This document shows positions 8,794 through 17,452 of a DNA stretch of 64,000 nucleotides, one piece after another. The translations under genes and the position numbers were made by a program. The stretch comes from Streptomyces fuscichromogenes (GTDB taxonomy: Bacteria > Actinomycetota > Actinomycetes > Streptomycetales > Streptomycetaceae), in assembly GCF_014645815.1 (NCBI RefSeq), contig NZ_BMML01000035.1, forward strand, positions 1 through 64,000, given 5' to 3'. The notes beneath the pieces are model-generated. The model did no database searches, had not been told where the DNA came from, and saw nothing but the letters and a program-made list of their open reading frames with translations. How positions within the stretch are numbered: position 1 is the first letter of the stretch; each line of letters starts with the position of its first letter.

Positions 8794-9366
8794 GTGGCTC
8801 CCATTCCCGGCAGTGGCCTCGCCAAGGGCCTGGCCGTCACCCTGCGCACGATGACCCGGAAGTCGGTCACCGAGCAGTACCCGGACGCCCTGCCCGACCT
8901 CCCGCCCCGCACCCGGGGTGTGATCGGGCTGTTCGAGGAGAACTGCACGGTCTGCATGCTCTGCGCCCGTGAGTGCCCCGACTGGTGCATCTACATCGAC
9001 TCCCACAAGGAGACCGTCCCGGCGGCGGCCCCGGGCGGCCGCGAGCGCAGCCGCAACGTCCTGGACCGCTTCGCCATCGACTTCTCCCTGTGCATGTACT
9101 GCGGTATCTGCATCGAGGTCTGTCCTTTCGACGCCCTGTTCTGGTCCCCGGAGTTCGAGTACGCCGAGACCGACATCCACGAACTCACCCACGAACGCGA
9201 CAAGCTCCGCGAGTGGATGTGGACGGTCCCGGCCCCGCCCGCCCTCGACCCCGGCGCGGAGGAACCGAAGGAGATCGCCGCCGCACGCAAGACCGCCGAG
9301 AAGCTCGCGGCCGCCCAGGCCGAACCGGTCGCCGACCGGGCCGAGCCGGGAGAGGGGGAGTCGTGA
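8794..9366 (+). CDS. nuoI: NADH-quinone oxidoreductase subunit I
   Basis: The GTG start lies 3 bp after the nuoH stop. The 190-residue product is an 8Fe-8S ferredoxin-like subunit with two CxxCxxCxxxCP motifs: CTVCMLCARECP and CMYCGICIEVCP. These bind clusters N6a and N6b, which carry electrons towards NuoB. The C-terminal 50 residues are charged and Ala-rich. In a complex without NuoEFG this subunit is the natural docking point for ferredoxin, as in cyanobacterial and archaeal complex I relatives (established family knowledge, inference here). Confidence 0.96.
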   Translation: MAPIPGSGLAKGLAVTLRTMTRKSVTEQYPDALPDLPPRTRGVIGLFEENCTVCMLCARECPDWCIYIDSHKETVPAAAPGGRERSRNVLDRFAIDFSLCMYCGICIEVCPFDALFWSPEFEYAETDIHELTHERDKLREWMWTVPAPPALDPGAEEPKEIAAARKTAEKLAAAQAEPVADRAEPGEGES

Positions 9367-10088
9367 GCCCGCTCGCCCAGGCGCCGCACGGCTTCCTGTC
9401 CCCGACCGGCGTGGAGATCGCCTTCCTCCTCGTCGGCCTGGTCACCTTCGGCGCCGCCCTCGTCACGGTCACCACCCGCCAGCTGGTGCACGCCGCCCTG
9501 TGGCTGGTGGTCGCCCTCGGCGGGATCGCCGTCGAGTACCTGCTGCTCACCGCCGAGTTCATCGCCTGGGTACAGGTCCTCATCTATGTGGGTTCCGTAG
9601 TCGTCCTCCTCCTTTTCGGTCTGATGCTCACCAAGGCTCCGATCGGCCGCTCCCCGGACGCCGACTCCGGAAACCGCTGGGTCGCGCTGGCCGTCGCCGC
9701 GGCCGCCGCGGCCTCCCTGGTCTGGGTGGTCGTGGACGCCTTCCGTGCCACCTGGATCGACCTGGACGGCGCCGCCGCCGGCTCGACGAAGGTCACCGGT
9801 GCGAGCCTCTTCCAGAACTGGGTCCTGCCCTTCGAAGCCCTCTCCGTCCTCCTTCTCGCGGCCCTGGTCGGCGCGATCGTCCTGTCCCGGAAGGCGAAGG
9901 CGGAGTCGGCCCCGCCCCCTGTGAACGGCCGAGCCGTCACACAGAGTTCCCCTCCCGTCACGGATTCCGGGATTCACCCGATCGGGGACAGGACAGAGCA
10001 GGATCCCCAGCAGCAACCCCAGCAGCAACCCGAGTCGGGGTCTGAGCCGAAGTCCGAGCCGAAGCCCGAGCAGGAAGGCGCCCGCTGA
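9363..10088 (+). CDS. nuoJ: NADH-quinone oxidoreductase subunit J
   Basis: The GTG at 9363 overlaps the nuoI stop by 4 bp. The 241-residue product has five hydrophobic helices and the NuoJ signature LTAEFIAWVQVLIYVGSVVVL. After about residue 185 there is a hydrophilic tail rich in Gln, Pro, Ser and Glu (QQQPQQQPESGSEPKSEPKP). It is a membrane-arm subunit next to NuoH. The stop shares one base with the nuoK start (TGATG). Confidence 0.95.
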   Translation: MSPLAQAPHGFLSPTGVEIAFLLVGLVTFGAALVTVTTRQLVHAALWLVVALGGIAVEYLLLTAEFIAWVQVLIYVGSVVVLLLFGLMLTKAPIGRSPDADSGNRWVALAVAAAAAASLVWVVVDAFRATWIDLDGAAAGSTKVTGASLFQNWVLPFEALSVLLLAALVGAIVLSRKAKAESAPPPVNGRAVTQSSPPVTDSGIHPIGDRTEQDPQQQPQQQPESGSEPKSEPKPEQEGAR

Positions 10089-10480
10089 TGCACCTCGCCT
10101 ATCCCGCCGTTCTCTCCGCTCTCCTCTTCTGCACCGGCCTGTACGGAGTCCTGGCCCGCCGCAACGCGATCCTCGTCCTGATGTCGGTGGAGCTGATGCT
10201 CAACGCCGTCAACCTCAACCTCGTCGCCTTCGACGTCTGGCTCAGCAAGGCCGCCCGGGACACCCTGCACTCCGGCCAGGCCCTGACCCTGTTCACCATC
10301 GCCATCGCGGCCGCCGAGATCGGCATCGGCCTGGCGATCGTCCTCGCCGTCCACCGCAACCGCGGCACCTCCGACATCGACCGGCTCCGCGACACCGCCG
10401 AGGGCCACGACGACGGCACGCCCACCGGAGAGACCGACGAGGCCGGAGAGGCCGACGAGAAGGCTGAGGCCACCGCGTGA
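10088..10480 (+). CDS. nuoK: NADH-quinone oxidoreductase subunit K
   Basis: The product has 130 residues: three membrane helices with the NuoK signature NAILVLMSVELMLNAVNLNL, including the conserved buried Glu, and AIAAAEIGIGLAIV. A charged tail of about 30 residues (Asp/Glu/Gly-rich) extends it beyond the usual 100. NuoK is a small antiporter-like subunit in the membrane arm. Its end overlaps nuoL by 4 bp. Confidence 0.96.
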   Translation: MHLAYPAVLSALLFCTGLYGVLARRNAILVLMSVELMLNAVNLNLVAFDVWLSKAARDTLHSGQALTLFTIAIAAAEIGIGLAIVLAVHRNRGTSDIDRLRDTAEGHDDGTPTGETDEAGEADEKAEATA

Positions 10481-12471
10481 CCACGACCACCCTCGCCGTC
10501 CTCGTCCCCCTCCTGCCGTTCCTCGGCGCCGCCGCCGGTCTGCTCCTCGGGCGCACCGCCCCCGGATTCGTCCGCCCGCTCGCCGTCCTGCCGACGCTCG
10601 CCGCGCTGGCCCTCGCCTGCACGGTCGCCGCCGACCAGGGCGGCGGCCAGGCCGTGGACGCCCACACCGAGCTCACCCCGACCGGCTCGGTCCCCATCGA
10701 ACTCGCCCTGCACATCGACGGCTTCGCCGCCCTCGTCGCCGTCCTGGTCGCCTTCGTCGCCACCTGCGTGCAGATCTACTCCACCGGCTACCTGCGCGAC
10801 GACCCGCGCTACCCCTCCTACGCCGCCCTCGTCTCCCTGTTCACCTCCGCGATGCTGCTGGTCGTCTACTCCGGCGACCTGATCGTGCTGCTGGTCGGCT
10901 GGGAAGTCATGGGCATCTGCTCCTACTTCCTGGTCGGCCACTACTGGGAGACCCCCGAGGCACGCGCCGCCTCCGTCAAGGCCTTCCTGGTCACCAAGCT
11001 CGGCGACGTGCCGTTCCTGATCGGCCTGTTCGCGCTGGCCACCGACGCCGGGTCGTTCCGCATCAGCACGGTCCTCGGCGCCGTCGCGAACGGCGGGCTG
11101 CACCATCCCACCCTGGTCGGCCTGCTGCTCCTGTGCGGTGTGGCCGGCAAGTCCGCGCAGTTCCCGCTGCACACCTGGCTCCCCGACGCGATGGCCGGCC
11201 CGACCCCCGTCTCCGCGCTGATCCATGCCGCGACGATGGTCGCCGCCGGTGTCTACTTCGTCGCCCGTCTCCTTCCGGTCTTCGAAGCCAGCGCGGCCGT
11301 GATGGTCGTCCTCGCCGTGATGGCCGCGGTCACGATGGTCGGCTCGGCCCTCGCCGCACTCGCCCAGGACGACATCAAGCGCGTCCTCGCCTACTCGACG
11401 ATCGGCCAGCTCGGCTACATGACCGGCGCCCTCGCCGTCGGCGACCGCGGTGCCGCCGTCTTCCACCTCCTGTCCCACGGCGCCTTCAAGGCGCTGCTGT
11501 TCCTCGCGGCCGGCGTGGTCATCCACGCCTCCGGCACCAACTCGCTGGCCGTCATGTCCCGCACCTCCGGCCTGCGCGACCGCGTCCCGGACGCCTACTG
11601 GACGATGACCGTGGCCCTGCTCGCGCTCGCCGCGATCCCTCCCTTCAGCGGCTTCTTCTCCAAGGAGTCCGTCCTGGGTGCCGCCGAGCACGTCGCCACC
11701 GGCCACACCGAGCACGCCCCCGGCAGCGCCGGCTGGATCGTCCTGGCCGCGGGCCTGGCCACCGCCCTGCTCACCGCCGCCTACGCGACCCGGCTGTGGC
11801 TGCTGACCTTCCGGGGCCAGGGGACCGAGGCCGTGGACCACGGACGGCAGCCGCTGTCCATGACCGTGGTGCTGTGGGTCCTGGCCGTCCCGTCCCTCGC
11901 CTTCGGCGGGTTCGCCTACCGCTCGCTGCCCGGCTGGTTCGACGGCCGCGCCCTCACCCCGACCCTCACCACGTCGGTCCTCGGCACCGGCCTCGCGCTC
12001 GTCGGCGGACTGCTCACCTACGGCGCCTGGCAGCGCACCAGGGCGCTGGCCGCCCGCACCCCGCTGGGTGCCGTCGCCGCCCACCCGGAGGGCGACGCGG
12101 GGCTGGTCGAGGCCGAGGTCATCGCCGCCCACAAGCCCGCCTTCGGCGACGTGGCCTACGCACCCGACCCGGCCGACCCCGGCCGGCTGCTGCTCGGTCC
12201 GCTGCAGCGTCACGCGGCCGATGGTTTCCACCTGGACGCCGCCTACGACGCGCTGTTCGTCCGTCCGGTGCTGGCCGCCGCGAGCCTCGTCCAGTTCCTC
12301 GACCGAGAGGTCGTCGACACCTACGTCCGCGGGGCAGGTGCTCTGCCCCGAGTGCTCGGCGCGGCCGTACGGCGGGCCCAGACCGGCAACGTCCAGACCT
12401 ATGTGAGCGCGCTGCTCGCCGGCACCGTCGTCCTGGCGGTCGCCGTACTCCTCGTCGCCACGGGAGCGTGA
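10477..12471 (+). CDS. nuoL: NADH-quinone oxidoreductase subunit L
   Basis: The GTG at 10477 overlaps nuoK. The 664-residue antiporter-like subunit has about 14-16 membrane helices. Family marks are VGWEVMGICSYFLVGHYW (conserved Glu of the proton path), KSAQFPLHTWLPDAMAGPTP and ALIHAATMVAAGVY (conserved Lys and His), and DDIKRVLAYSTIGQLGYM. It is the distal proton pump of complex I. The stop is 6 bp before nuoM. Confidence 0.97.
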   Translation: MTTTTLAVLVPLLPFLGAAAGLLLGRTAPGFVRPLAVLPTLAALALACTVAADQGGGQAVDAHTELTPTGSVPIELALHIDGFAALVAVLVAFVATCVQIYSTGYLRDDPRYPSYAALVSLFTSAMLLVVYSGDLIVLLVGWEVMGICSYFLVGHYWETPEARAASVKAFLVTKLGDVPFLIGLFALATDAGSFRISTVLGAVANGGLHHPTLVGLLLLCGVAGKSAQFPLHTWLPDAMAGPTPVSALIHAATMVAAGVYFVARLLPVFEASAAVMVVLAVMAAVTMVGSALAALAQDDIKRVLAYSTIGQLGYMTGALAVGDRGAAVFHLLSHGAFKALLFLAAGVVIHASGTNSLAVMSRTSGLRDRVPDAYWTMTVALLALAAIPPFSGFFSKESVLGAAEHVATGHTEHAPGSAGWIVLAAGLATALLTAAYATRLWLLTFRGQGTEAVDHGRQPLSMTVVLWVLAVPSLAFGGFAYRSLPGWFDGRALTPTLTTSVLGTGLALVGGLLTYGAWQRTRALAARTPLGAVAAHPEGDAGLVEAEVIAAHKPAFGDVAYAPDPADPGRLLLGPLQRHAADGFHLDAAYDALFVRPVLAAASLVQFLDREVVDTYVRGAGALPRVLGAAVRRAQTGNVQTYVSALLAGTVVLAVAVLLVATGA

Positions 12472-12477
12472 GCAGGC

Positions 12478-14052
12478 GTGATCGATATCAGCGAATCCGT
12501 GATGCAGTTCCTTCTGGCATTGATCGTCGCCGGCCCGCTCCTCGGCGCCGTCGCCGCCCTGCTGCCCGCCCCGCCCGGGCTGAGAGGGAAGTCGCCCGAG
12601 CAGGCCGTGCTCCGCCACGGCGTGACCGTGACCGGCGCGGTCCTCGTCGCCGCGATCGTCCTCGCGCTCGGCTTCGACCAGGACCATCCGTCGAGGATGC
12701 AGGCCACGACCGACATCAGCTGGATCCCCGCACTCGACGTGCGCATCCACCTCGGCATCGACGGCATCTCCCTCCCCCTCGTGGTCCTGACCGCGCTGCT
12801 GACCTTCCTCTGCGCGCTCTACTCGTACTTCAACCCGCCCAAGGGCCCGTCCCCGAAGGCCTTCGTCGCCCTGCTGCTCGTCCTGGAGTCCGGCACCCTC
12901 GCCAGCTTCGCCGTCCTCGACCTGCTGCTGTTCTTCCTCGCGTTCGAGACGGTGCTCATCCCGATGTACTTCCTCATCGCCCGCTGGGGCGGCGAGGGGC
13001 GGACCCGGGCCGCCTGGAAGTTCATCCTGTTCACGCTGCTCGGGTCCGTCGTCATGCTGCTGGGCCTGCTCCTGATCGGAATCAAGGCGGGCACCTTCGA
13101 CATGGTGGCACTCGCCACTGACAACGGCCGGTCGCTGACCTCGTCCGTGCAGGTCATCGCCGTTCTGGCGATCGGGATCGGGCTCGCGGTCAAGACCCCG
13201 ATGTGGCCCCTGCACAGCTGGCTGCCGGACGCCCACACCGCCGCGCCGACCGTCGGCTCGGTCCTGCTGGCCGGTGTCATGCTCAAGATGGGCACGTACG
13301 GGTTCGTGCGGATCCTGCTGCCGGTCGCGCCGGACGGATTCCGCACCTTCGCGCCGTACCTCGCCGCCTTCGCCGTCGTCGGGATCATCTACGGATCCCT
13401 GGCCTGCCTGAACCTGGCCAAGAAGGGCGCGAAGGGCGACCTCAAGCGACTGATCGCCTACTCCTCCGTCGGCCACATGGGCTTCGTCCTGCTCGGCATC
13501 GCCACCATGACCCCGACCGGCGTGAACGGCGCCCTGTTCGCCAACATCGCCCACGGCCTGATCACCGGCCTGCTGTTCTTCCTGGTCGGAGGCCTGAAGG
13601 ACCGCACCGGCACGACCGACCTGGACGCACTCGCCGAGGAGACCGGCGCCGCGCTGTACGGCAAGGCACCGCGCCTCGGCGGACTGCTCGCGTTCGCCGC
13701 CGTCGCCTCTCTCGGACTGCCCGGCCTCGCCGGATTCTGGGGCGAGATGCTGGCCCTCTTCGGCGCGTTCGAACCCGCCGCCGGCCTCAGCCGCCCGGCC
13801 TTCCTGACCTTCATGGCGATCGCCGCCTTCGGCACCCTGTTGACGGCCGCGTACATGCTGGCCGTGGTCCGCCGCGTCTGCATGGGCGCCCTACCGCAGG
13901 ACATGCCGGAACTCGCCGACGTCCGCACCTACGAGTTCGCGGCCTGGACCCCGCTCGTCGTCCTCACCGTCGTCGCCGGACTGTGGCCGAAGGCCCTGCT
14001 CGGTCTGACCGACCCGGCCGTTCAGCAGCTCCTCGCAGGAGGCACCCGATGA
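12478..14052 (+). CDS. nuoM: NADH-quinone oxidoreductase subunit M
   Basis: The product is a 524-residue antiporter-like membrane subunit starting at GTG 12478. Marks are FFLAFETVLIPMYFLIARWG (conserved Glu), VKTPMWPLHSWLPDAHTAAP and GDLKRLIAYSSVGHMGFVLLG, with about 14 membrane helices. It is one of the three proton-translocating channels. The end overlaps nuoN by 4 bp. Confidence 0.97.
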   Translation: MIDISESVMQFLLALIVAGPLLGAVAALLPAPPGLRGKSPEQAVLRHGVTVTGAVLVAAIVLALGFDQDHPSRMQATTDISWIPALDVRIHLGIDGISLPLVVLTALLTFLCALYSYFNPPKGPSPKAFVALLLVLESGTLASFAVLDLLLFFLAFETVLIPMYFLIARWGGEGRTRAAWKFILFTLLGSVVMLLGLLLIGIKAGTFDMVALATDNGRSLTSSVQVIAVLAIGIGLAVKTPMWPLHSWLPDAHTAAPTVGSVLLAGVMLKMGTYGFVRILLPVAPDGFRTFAPYLAAFAVVGIIYGSLACLNLAKKGAKGDLKRLIAYSSVGHMGFVLLGIATMTPTGVNGALFANIAHGLITGLLFFLVGGLKDRTGTTDLDALAEETGAALYGKAPRLGGLLAFAAVASLGLPGLAGFWGEMLALFGAFEPAAGLSRPAFLTFMAIAAFGTLLTAAYMLAVVRRVCMGALPQDMPELADVRTYEFAAWTPLVVLTVVAGLWPKALLGLTDPAVQQLLAGGTR

Positions 14053-15572
14053 GCGCCCTGGCCCAGCCGCCGGTCGCGAACCTCGTCCAGTCCGTCGACT
14101 GGCTCGCCATCGCCCCGCCCACCCTCACCGCGGTCGTCGGCCTGGTCGTCCTGGTCGCCGACCTGTTCGTGCCCGAGGCCAGGAAACCCCTCCTCGGCTG
14201 GGTCTCGGTCGCCGGACTCGCCGCGGCCGCCCTGCTGCTGCTCCCGCTCCTCGGCCACGACCGCAGCACCTTCTGCCTGACGGGCGCCACGCGCGCGTGC
14301 AGCTACACGGCCGACCGGTTCACCCTGGTCGTGCAGTTCCTCGTCCTCGGCGGCGCCCTGCTCACAGCTCTGCTGTCCATCACCACCCTCAAGGACGGCA
14401 ACCGCCGCTACCCCCAGGGCGAGTTCTGGTTCCTGCTGCTCTCCTCGGCCGCCGGAGCGGCCCTGCTGCCCGCCTCCCGCGACCTCGCCACCCTCATCGT
14501 CGCCCTGGAAGTGGCCTCGCTGCCCGCCTTCGCCCTCGTCGGCATCCGGCACGGCGACAAGAGGTCCTCCGAAGCGGCCCTGAAGTTCTTCCTGTCCTCG
14601 GTGACCGCGACCGCCGTGAGCCTCATGGGCGTCAGCTTCGTCTACGCCACCACCGGCAGCCTCTACCTCACCCAGGTCGCCGACCGGATCCAGCACGTCG
14701 ACGGACAGCTGCACACGCTCGCCCAGACGGGCGTCGTCCTCACCCTTGTGGGTTTCGCGTTCAAGACGGCCGCCGTACCGTTCCACTTCTGGGTGCCCGA
14801 CACCTACGTCGGCGCCCCACTCCCGGTCGCCGCCTACCTGTCGGTCGTCGGCAAGGCCGTCGGCTTCTCCGGCCTGATCCTGGTCACCGTCGTCGCCTTT
14901 CCGTCGTACGCCGACGTCTGGGGACCCGCGCTCGCCGCCCTGGCCGCCCTCACCATGACCGTCGGCAACGTGGCAGCCCTGCGCCAGCAGGCCACGCGCG
15001 CGTACAGCGCGGTACGGCTGCTCGCCTGGTCGTCGGTGGGCCAGGCCGGCTATCTGCTGGTGCCGATCGCCGCCGCCGGATACACCAGGGACGCCCAGAA
15101 GGCCGTCGGCTCCACCGTCGCCTACGCCCTCATGTACGCGGCCGTGAACCTCGGGGCCTTCGCGGTGGCCGCCGCCGTCGCCCGTACCGCACGGCTCAAC
15201 CGGGTCTCCGACTACCGCGGCCTGTACGCCAGGAACCCGCTCGCCGCACTGCTCCTCGCGTTCTTCCTGCTCTGCCTCGCCGGACTCCCACCTGGTGTCA
15301 TCGGCCTGTTCGCGAAGGTCACCGTCTTCTCGGTGGCCGTCGACTCCGGCCTCGGCTGGCTCGCCGTCGTCATGGCCGTCAATGTCGTGATCGCTCTCTA
15401 CTACTACCTCCAGTGGGCGGCCCTGCTGTTCCGCGCTCCCGAGGGCGAACCCGCCCGGCACCGGCTCCCGGCCCCCCTCACGGCCGCGCTCGCCCTCACC
15501 GGCACCCTCGGCGTCGTCCTCTCCGGGGCACCGCAACTCGTGCTCCGCTTCGCCGGCACCGGCCTGTTCTGA
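14049..15572 (+). CDS. nuoN: NADH-quinone oxidoreductase subunit N
   Basis: The ATG at 14049 overlaps the nuoM stop. The 507-residue product is the third antiporter-like subunit. Marks are LIVALEVASLPAFALVGIRH (conserved Glu), FKTAAVPFHFWVPDTYVGAP and SAVRLLAWSSVGQAGYLLVP. It ends the operon; no strong hairpin follows directly. The order A-B-C-H-I-J-K-L-M-N is that of the reduced Streptomyces complex I. Confidence 0.97.
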   Translation: MSALAQPPVANLVQSVDWLAIAPPTLTAVVGLVVLVADLFVPEARKPLLGWVSVAGLAAAALLLLPLLGHDRSTFCLTGATRACSYTADRFTLVVQFLVLGGALLTALLSITTLKDGNRRYPQGEFWFLLLSSAAGAALLPASRDLATLIVALEVASLPAFALVGIRHGDKRSSEAALKFFLSSVTATAVSLMGVSFVYATTGSLYLTQVADRIQHVDGQLHTLAQTGVVLTLVGFAFKTAAVPFHFWVPDTYVGAPLPVAAYLSVVGKAVGFSGLILVTVVAFPSYADVWGPALAALAALTMTVGNVAALRQQATRAYSAVRLLAWSSVGQAGYLLVPIAAAGYTRDAQKAVGSTVAYALMYAAVNLGAFAVAAAVARTARLNRVSDYRGLYARNPLAALLLAFFLLCLAGLPPGVIGLFAKVTVFSVAVDSGLGWLAVVMAVNVVIALYYYLQWAALLFRAPEGEPARHRLPAPLTAALALTGTLGVVLSGAPQLVLRFAGTGLF

Positions 15573-15778
15573 CGCCCCGTACGCGCGCCCGGCGCGGCTG
15601 TCACCCGGACGGCTCACGCGGCGCACCGCGGGCACAAGGGAACTAGTGGCCGTCGCCTGGCGTTGACCAGTGCGAAAGGGTCCACTGGACGTGACACCAC
15701 GACACCGGTGGCATCGCAGATCGGAAGGCAGCACCGCAGGCAAAGGGTTCCCCTGCCGCACGACTTGGAGGGCGTACC

Positions 15779-16642
15779 GTGCACCGCCGGCACAACGGGC
15801 TCAGGACCGCAGTTCTCCTCGGGGGACTGTCGGCACTCATCATCGTCATCGGCAGCTTCTTCGGCCGAACGGGTCTGATCGTCGCGGTCCTCGTCGCCCT
15901 CGGCACGAACGCGTACGCGTACTGGAACAGCGACAAACTGGCGCTACGCGCGATGCGCGCACGCCCGGTCAGCGAGTTCGAGGCCCCGGCCCTGTACCGG
16001 ATGGTCCGCGAGCTCTCCACCCAGGCCCGCCAGCCCATGCCCCGCCTGTACATCTCCCCGACGGAGGCACCGAACGCCTTCGCCACGGGCCGCAATCCGC
16101 GCAACGCCGCCGTGTGCTGCACGGAGGGCATCCTGCGCATCCTGGACGAGCGCGAGCTGCGCGGTGTCATCGGCCACGAGCTCAGCCACGTCTACAACCG
16201 CGACATCCTCATCTCCTCGGTCGCCGGAGCCCTCGCCTCGGTGATCATGTTCCTGGTCAACTTCGCCTGGCTGATCCCGGTCGGCCGTTCGGACGACGAC
16301 GACGGCCCCGGCTTCCTCGGCCTGCTGCTCATCATGATCCTGGGCCCGCTCGCCGCCACCGTCATCCAGCTGGCCATCAGCCGTTCCCGGGAGTACGAGG
16401 CGGACGCGTCCGGCGCCCAGATCACCGGCGACCCCCTCGCCCTCGCCAGCGCCCTGCGCAAGCTGGACGCCGGCACCAAGCAGCTCCCGTTGCCCCCTGA
16501 GCCCCGGATCGAGACCGCGAGCCACATGATGATCGCGAACCCCTTCCGCCCGGGCCAGGGACTGTCCAAGATGTTCTCTACGCACCCGCCCATGGCGGAC
16601 CGGATCGCCCGGCTAGAGAAGATGGCAGGTCGCCAGCAGTGA
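15779..16642 (+). CDS. htpX: HtpX-type membrane zinc metalloprotease
   Basis: The GTG-started protein has 287 residues and belongs to peptidase family M48. Two helices near the N-terminus (about 10-50) precede the zinc site HELSH at 133-137; the third ligand is in SREYEAD (Glu at about 205 or 207). Two further hydrophobic segments lie at about 145-165 and 180-200. HtpX removes damaged membrane proteins in the cytoplasmic membrane. The length matches the usual 280-300. The end overlaps the next gene by 4 bp. Confidence 0.95.
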   Translation: MHRRHNGLRTAVLLGGLSALIIVIGSFFGRTGLIVAVLVALGTNAYAYWNSDKLALRAMRARPVSEFEAPALYRMVRELSTQARQPMPRLYISPTEAPNAFATGRNPRNAAVCCTEGILRILDERELRGVIGHELSHVYNRDILISSVAGALASVIMFLVNFAWLIPVGRSDDDDGPGFLGLLLIMILGPLAATVIQLAISRSREYEADASGAQITGDPLALASALRKLDAGTKQLPLPPEPRIETASHMMIANPFRPGQGLSKMFSTHPPMADRIARLEKMAGRQQ

Positions 16643-17031
16643 AGACCATCCTGAACATCATTTGGCTCGTCCTGAGCGGCTTCTGGCTGTTCCTCGGCTA
16701 CCTGCTCGCGGGCGTGATCCTCTGCGTCACGGTCATCGGCATTCCCTTTGGCATAGCGGCGTTCCGTATCGGCGTGTACGCCCTGTGGCCCTTCGGGTAC
16801 ACGACCGTGGAGCGGCGCGACGCGGGTGCTCCCTCCTGCGTCGGCAACGTCCTGTGGCTGGTCCTCGCGGGCTGGTGGCTGGCCCTCGCCCACATCGTCA
16901 CCGGCATCGCGATGTGCCTGACGATCATCGGTATCCCGTTCGGCATCGCCAACTTCAAGCTGATCCCGGTGTCCCTGCTCCCGCTCGGACGCGAGATCGT
17001 GCCCACGGACCAGCCGTTCGCGACCCGCTGA
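16639..17031 (+). CDS. YccF-domain inner membrane protein
   Basis: The 130-residue protein consists of two copies of the same module, each with a helix pair ending in VTVIGIPFGIAAFRI and LTIIGIPFGIANFKL, which is the internal duplication of the YccF family. Four membrane helices are predicted by eye. The GTG start overlaps the htpX stop by 4 bp, so the two genes are probably co-expressed. The biochemical role of the family is unknown. Confidence 0.88.
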   Translation: MKTILNIIWLVLSGFWLFLGYLLAGVILCVTVIGIPFGIAAFRIGVYALWPFGYTTVERRDAGAPSCVGNVLWLVLAGWWLALAHIVTGIAMCLTIIGIPFGIANFKLIPVSLLPLGREIVPTDQPFATR

Positions 17032-17160
17032 CCACTTCTCGTCTCCCCGCTCGATCTCATCCGATGCCTCCGGCCCACGAGTTGTCCACAGGCCGGAGCG
17101 TCGGCGGGAGGTTGTCCACAGGCTGGCCCGGCACTCGGCGGCGGACTGCATCATGAAGCC
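17032..17160. promoter_or_regulatory. gap with two DnaA-box-like sites
   Basis: Two exact TTGTCCACA sequences lie in the same orientation at 17082-17090 and 17112-17120, 30 bp apart, within the longer repeat GTTGTCCACAGGCYGG. TTGTCCACA is the preferred DnaA box of Streptomyces (established). Nothing else in the 421-bp gap between the YccF gene and the permease gene looks regulatory. Two boxes are far too few for oriC; they could titrate DnaA or regulate a neighbour. Confidence 0.55.
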
Positions 17161-17334
17161 ATGACCGAGATCCCGCAGTTGCTGACACGGGTGACCGCAC
17201 AGGTCGACAAGTCCTGCCCGTGGGGCTGGCCTTCGCTTCTGCGGCCCCTCCTGCCCGCGCTCTACGAGCGAGTGGGCGACGGAGGGTTCAGCCAGTCGTA
17301 CGGCAGACGCACGACTCCAGAACAGGCCTCCTGA
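17161..17334 (+). CDS. small hypothetical protein (57 aa)
   Basis: An ATG frame starts MTEIPQLLTRVTAQVDKS and runs 57 codons, 41 bp downstream of the second DnaA-box-like site. It begins with an amphipathic helix and has no recognised domain. No clear ribosome site is seen. It could be a real small gene, the remnant of a longer one, or chance. Confidence 0.3.
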   Translation: MTEIPQLLTRVTAQVDKSCPWGWPSLLRPLLPALYERVGDGGFSQSYGRRTTPEQAS

Positions 17335-17452
17335 GAGGGGAAGCCCCCGGGCACTGCCGCCACCGTCCTGCGCCACAGGTCGCGGTGGCTGTAGCGATTG
17401 CGATCGCCGTGTGTTGCCGCGGGCCGCCGCCGGTCGTCAACGGTCGCCGTGT

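Noticed and set aside
10099..13554. Open minus-strand frame of over 1100 codons across nuoK, nuoL and nuoM
   Set aside because: It is an antisense shadow caused by GC-rich codon bias; the plus-strand genes have full family signatures.
17082..17120. Replication origin
   Set aside because: Only two DnaA boxes, no AT-rich region, and no dnaA/dnaN nearby.
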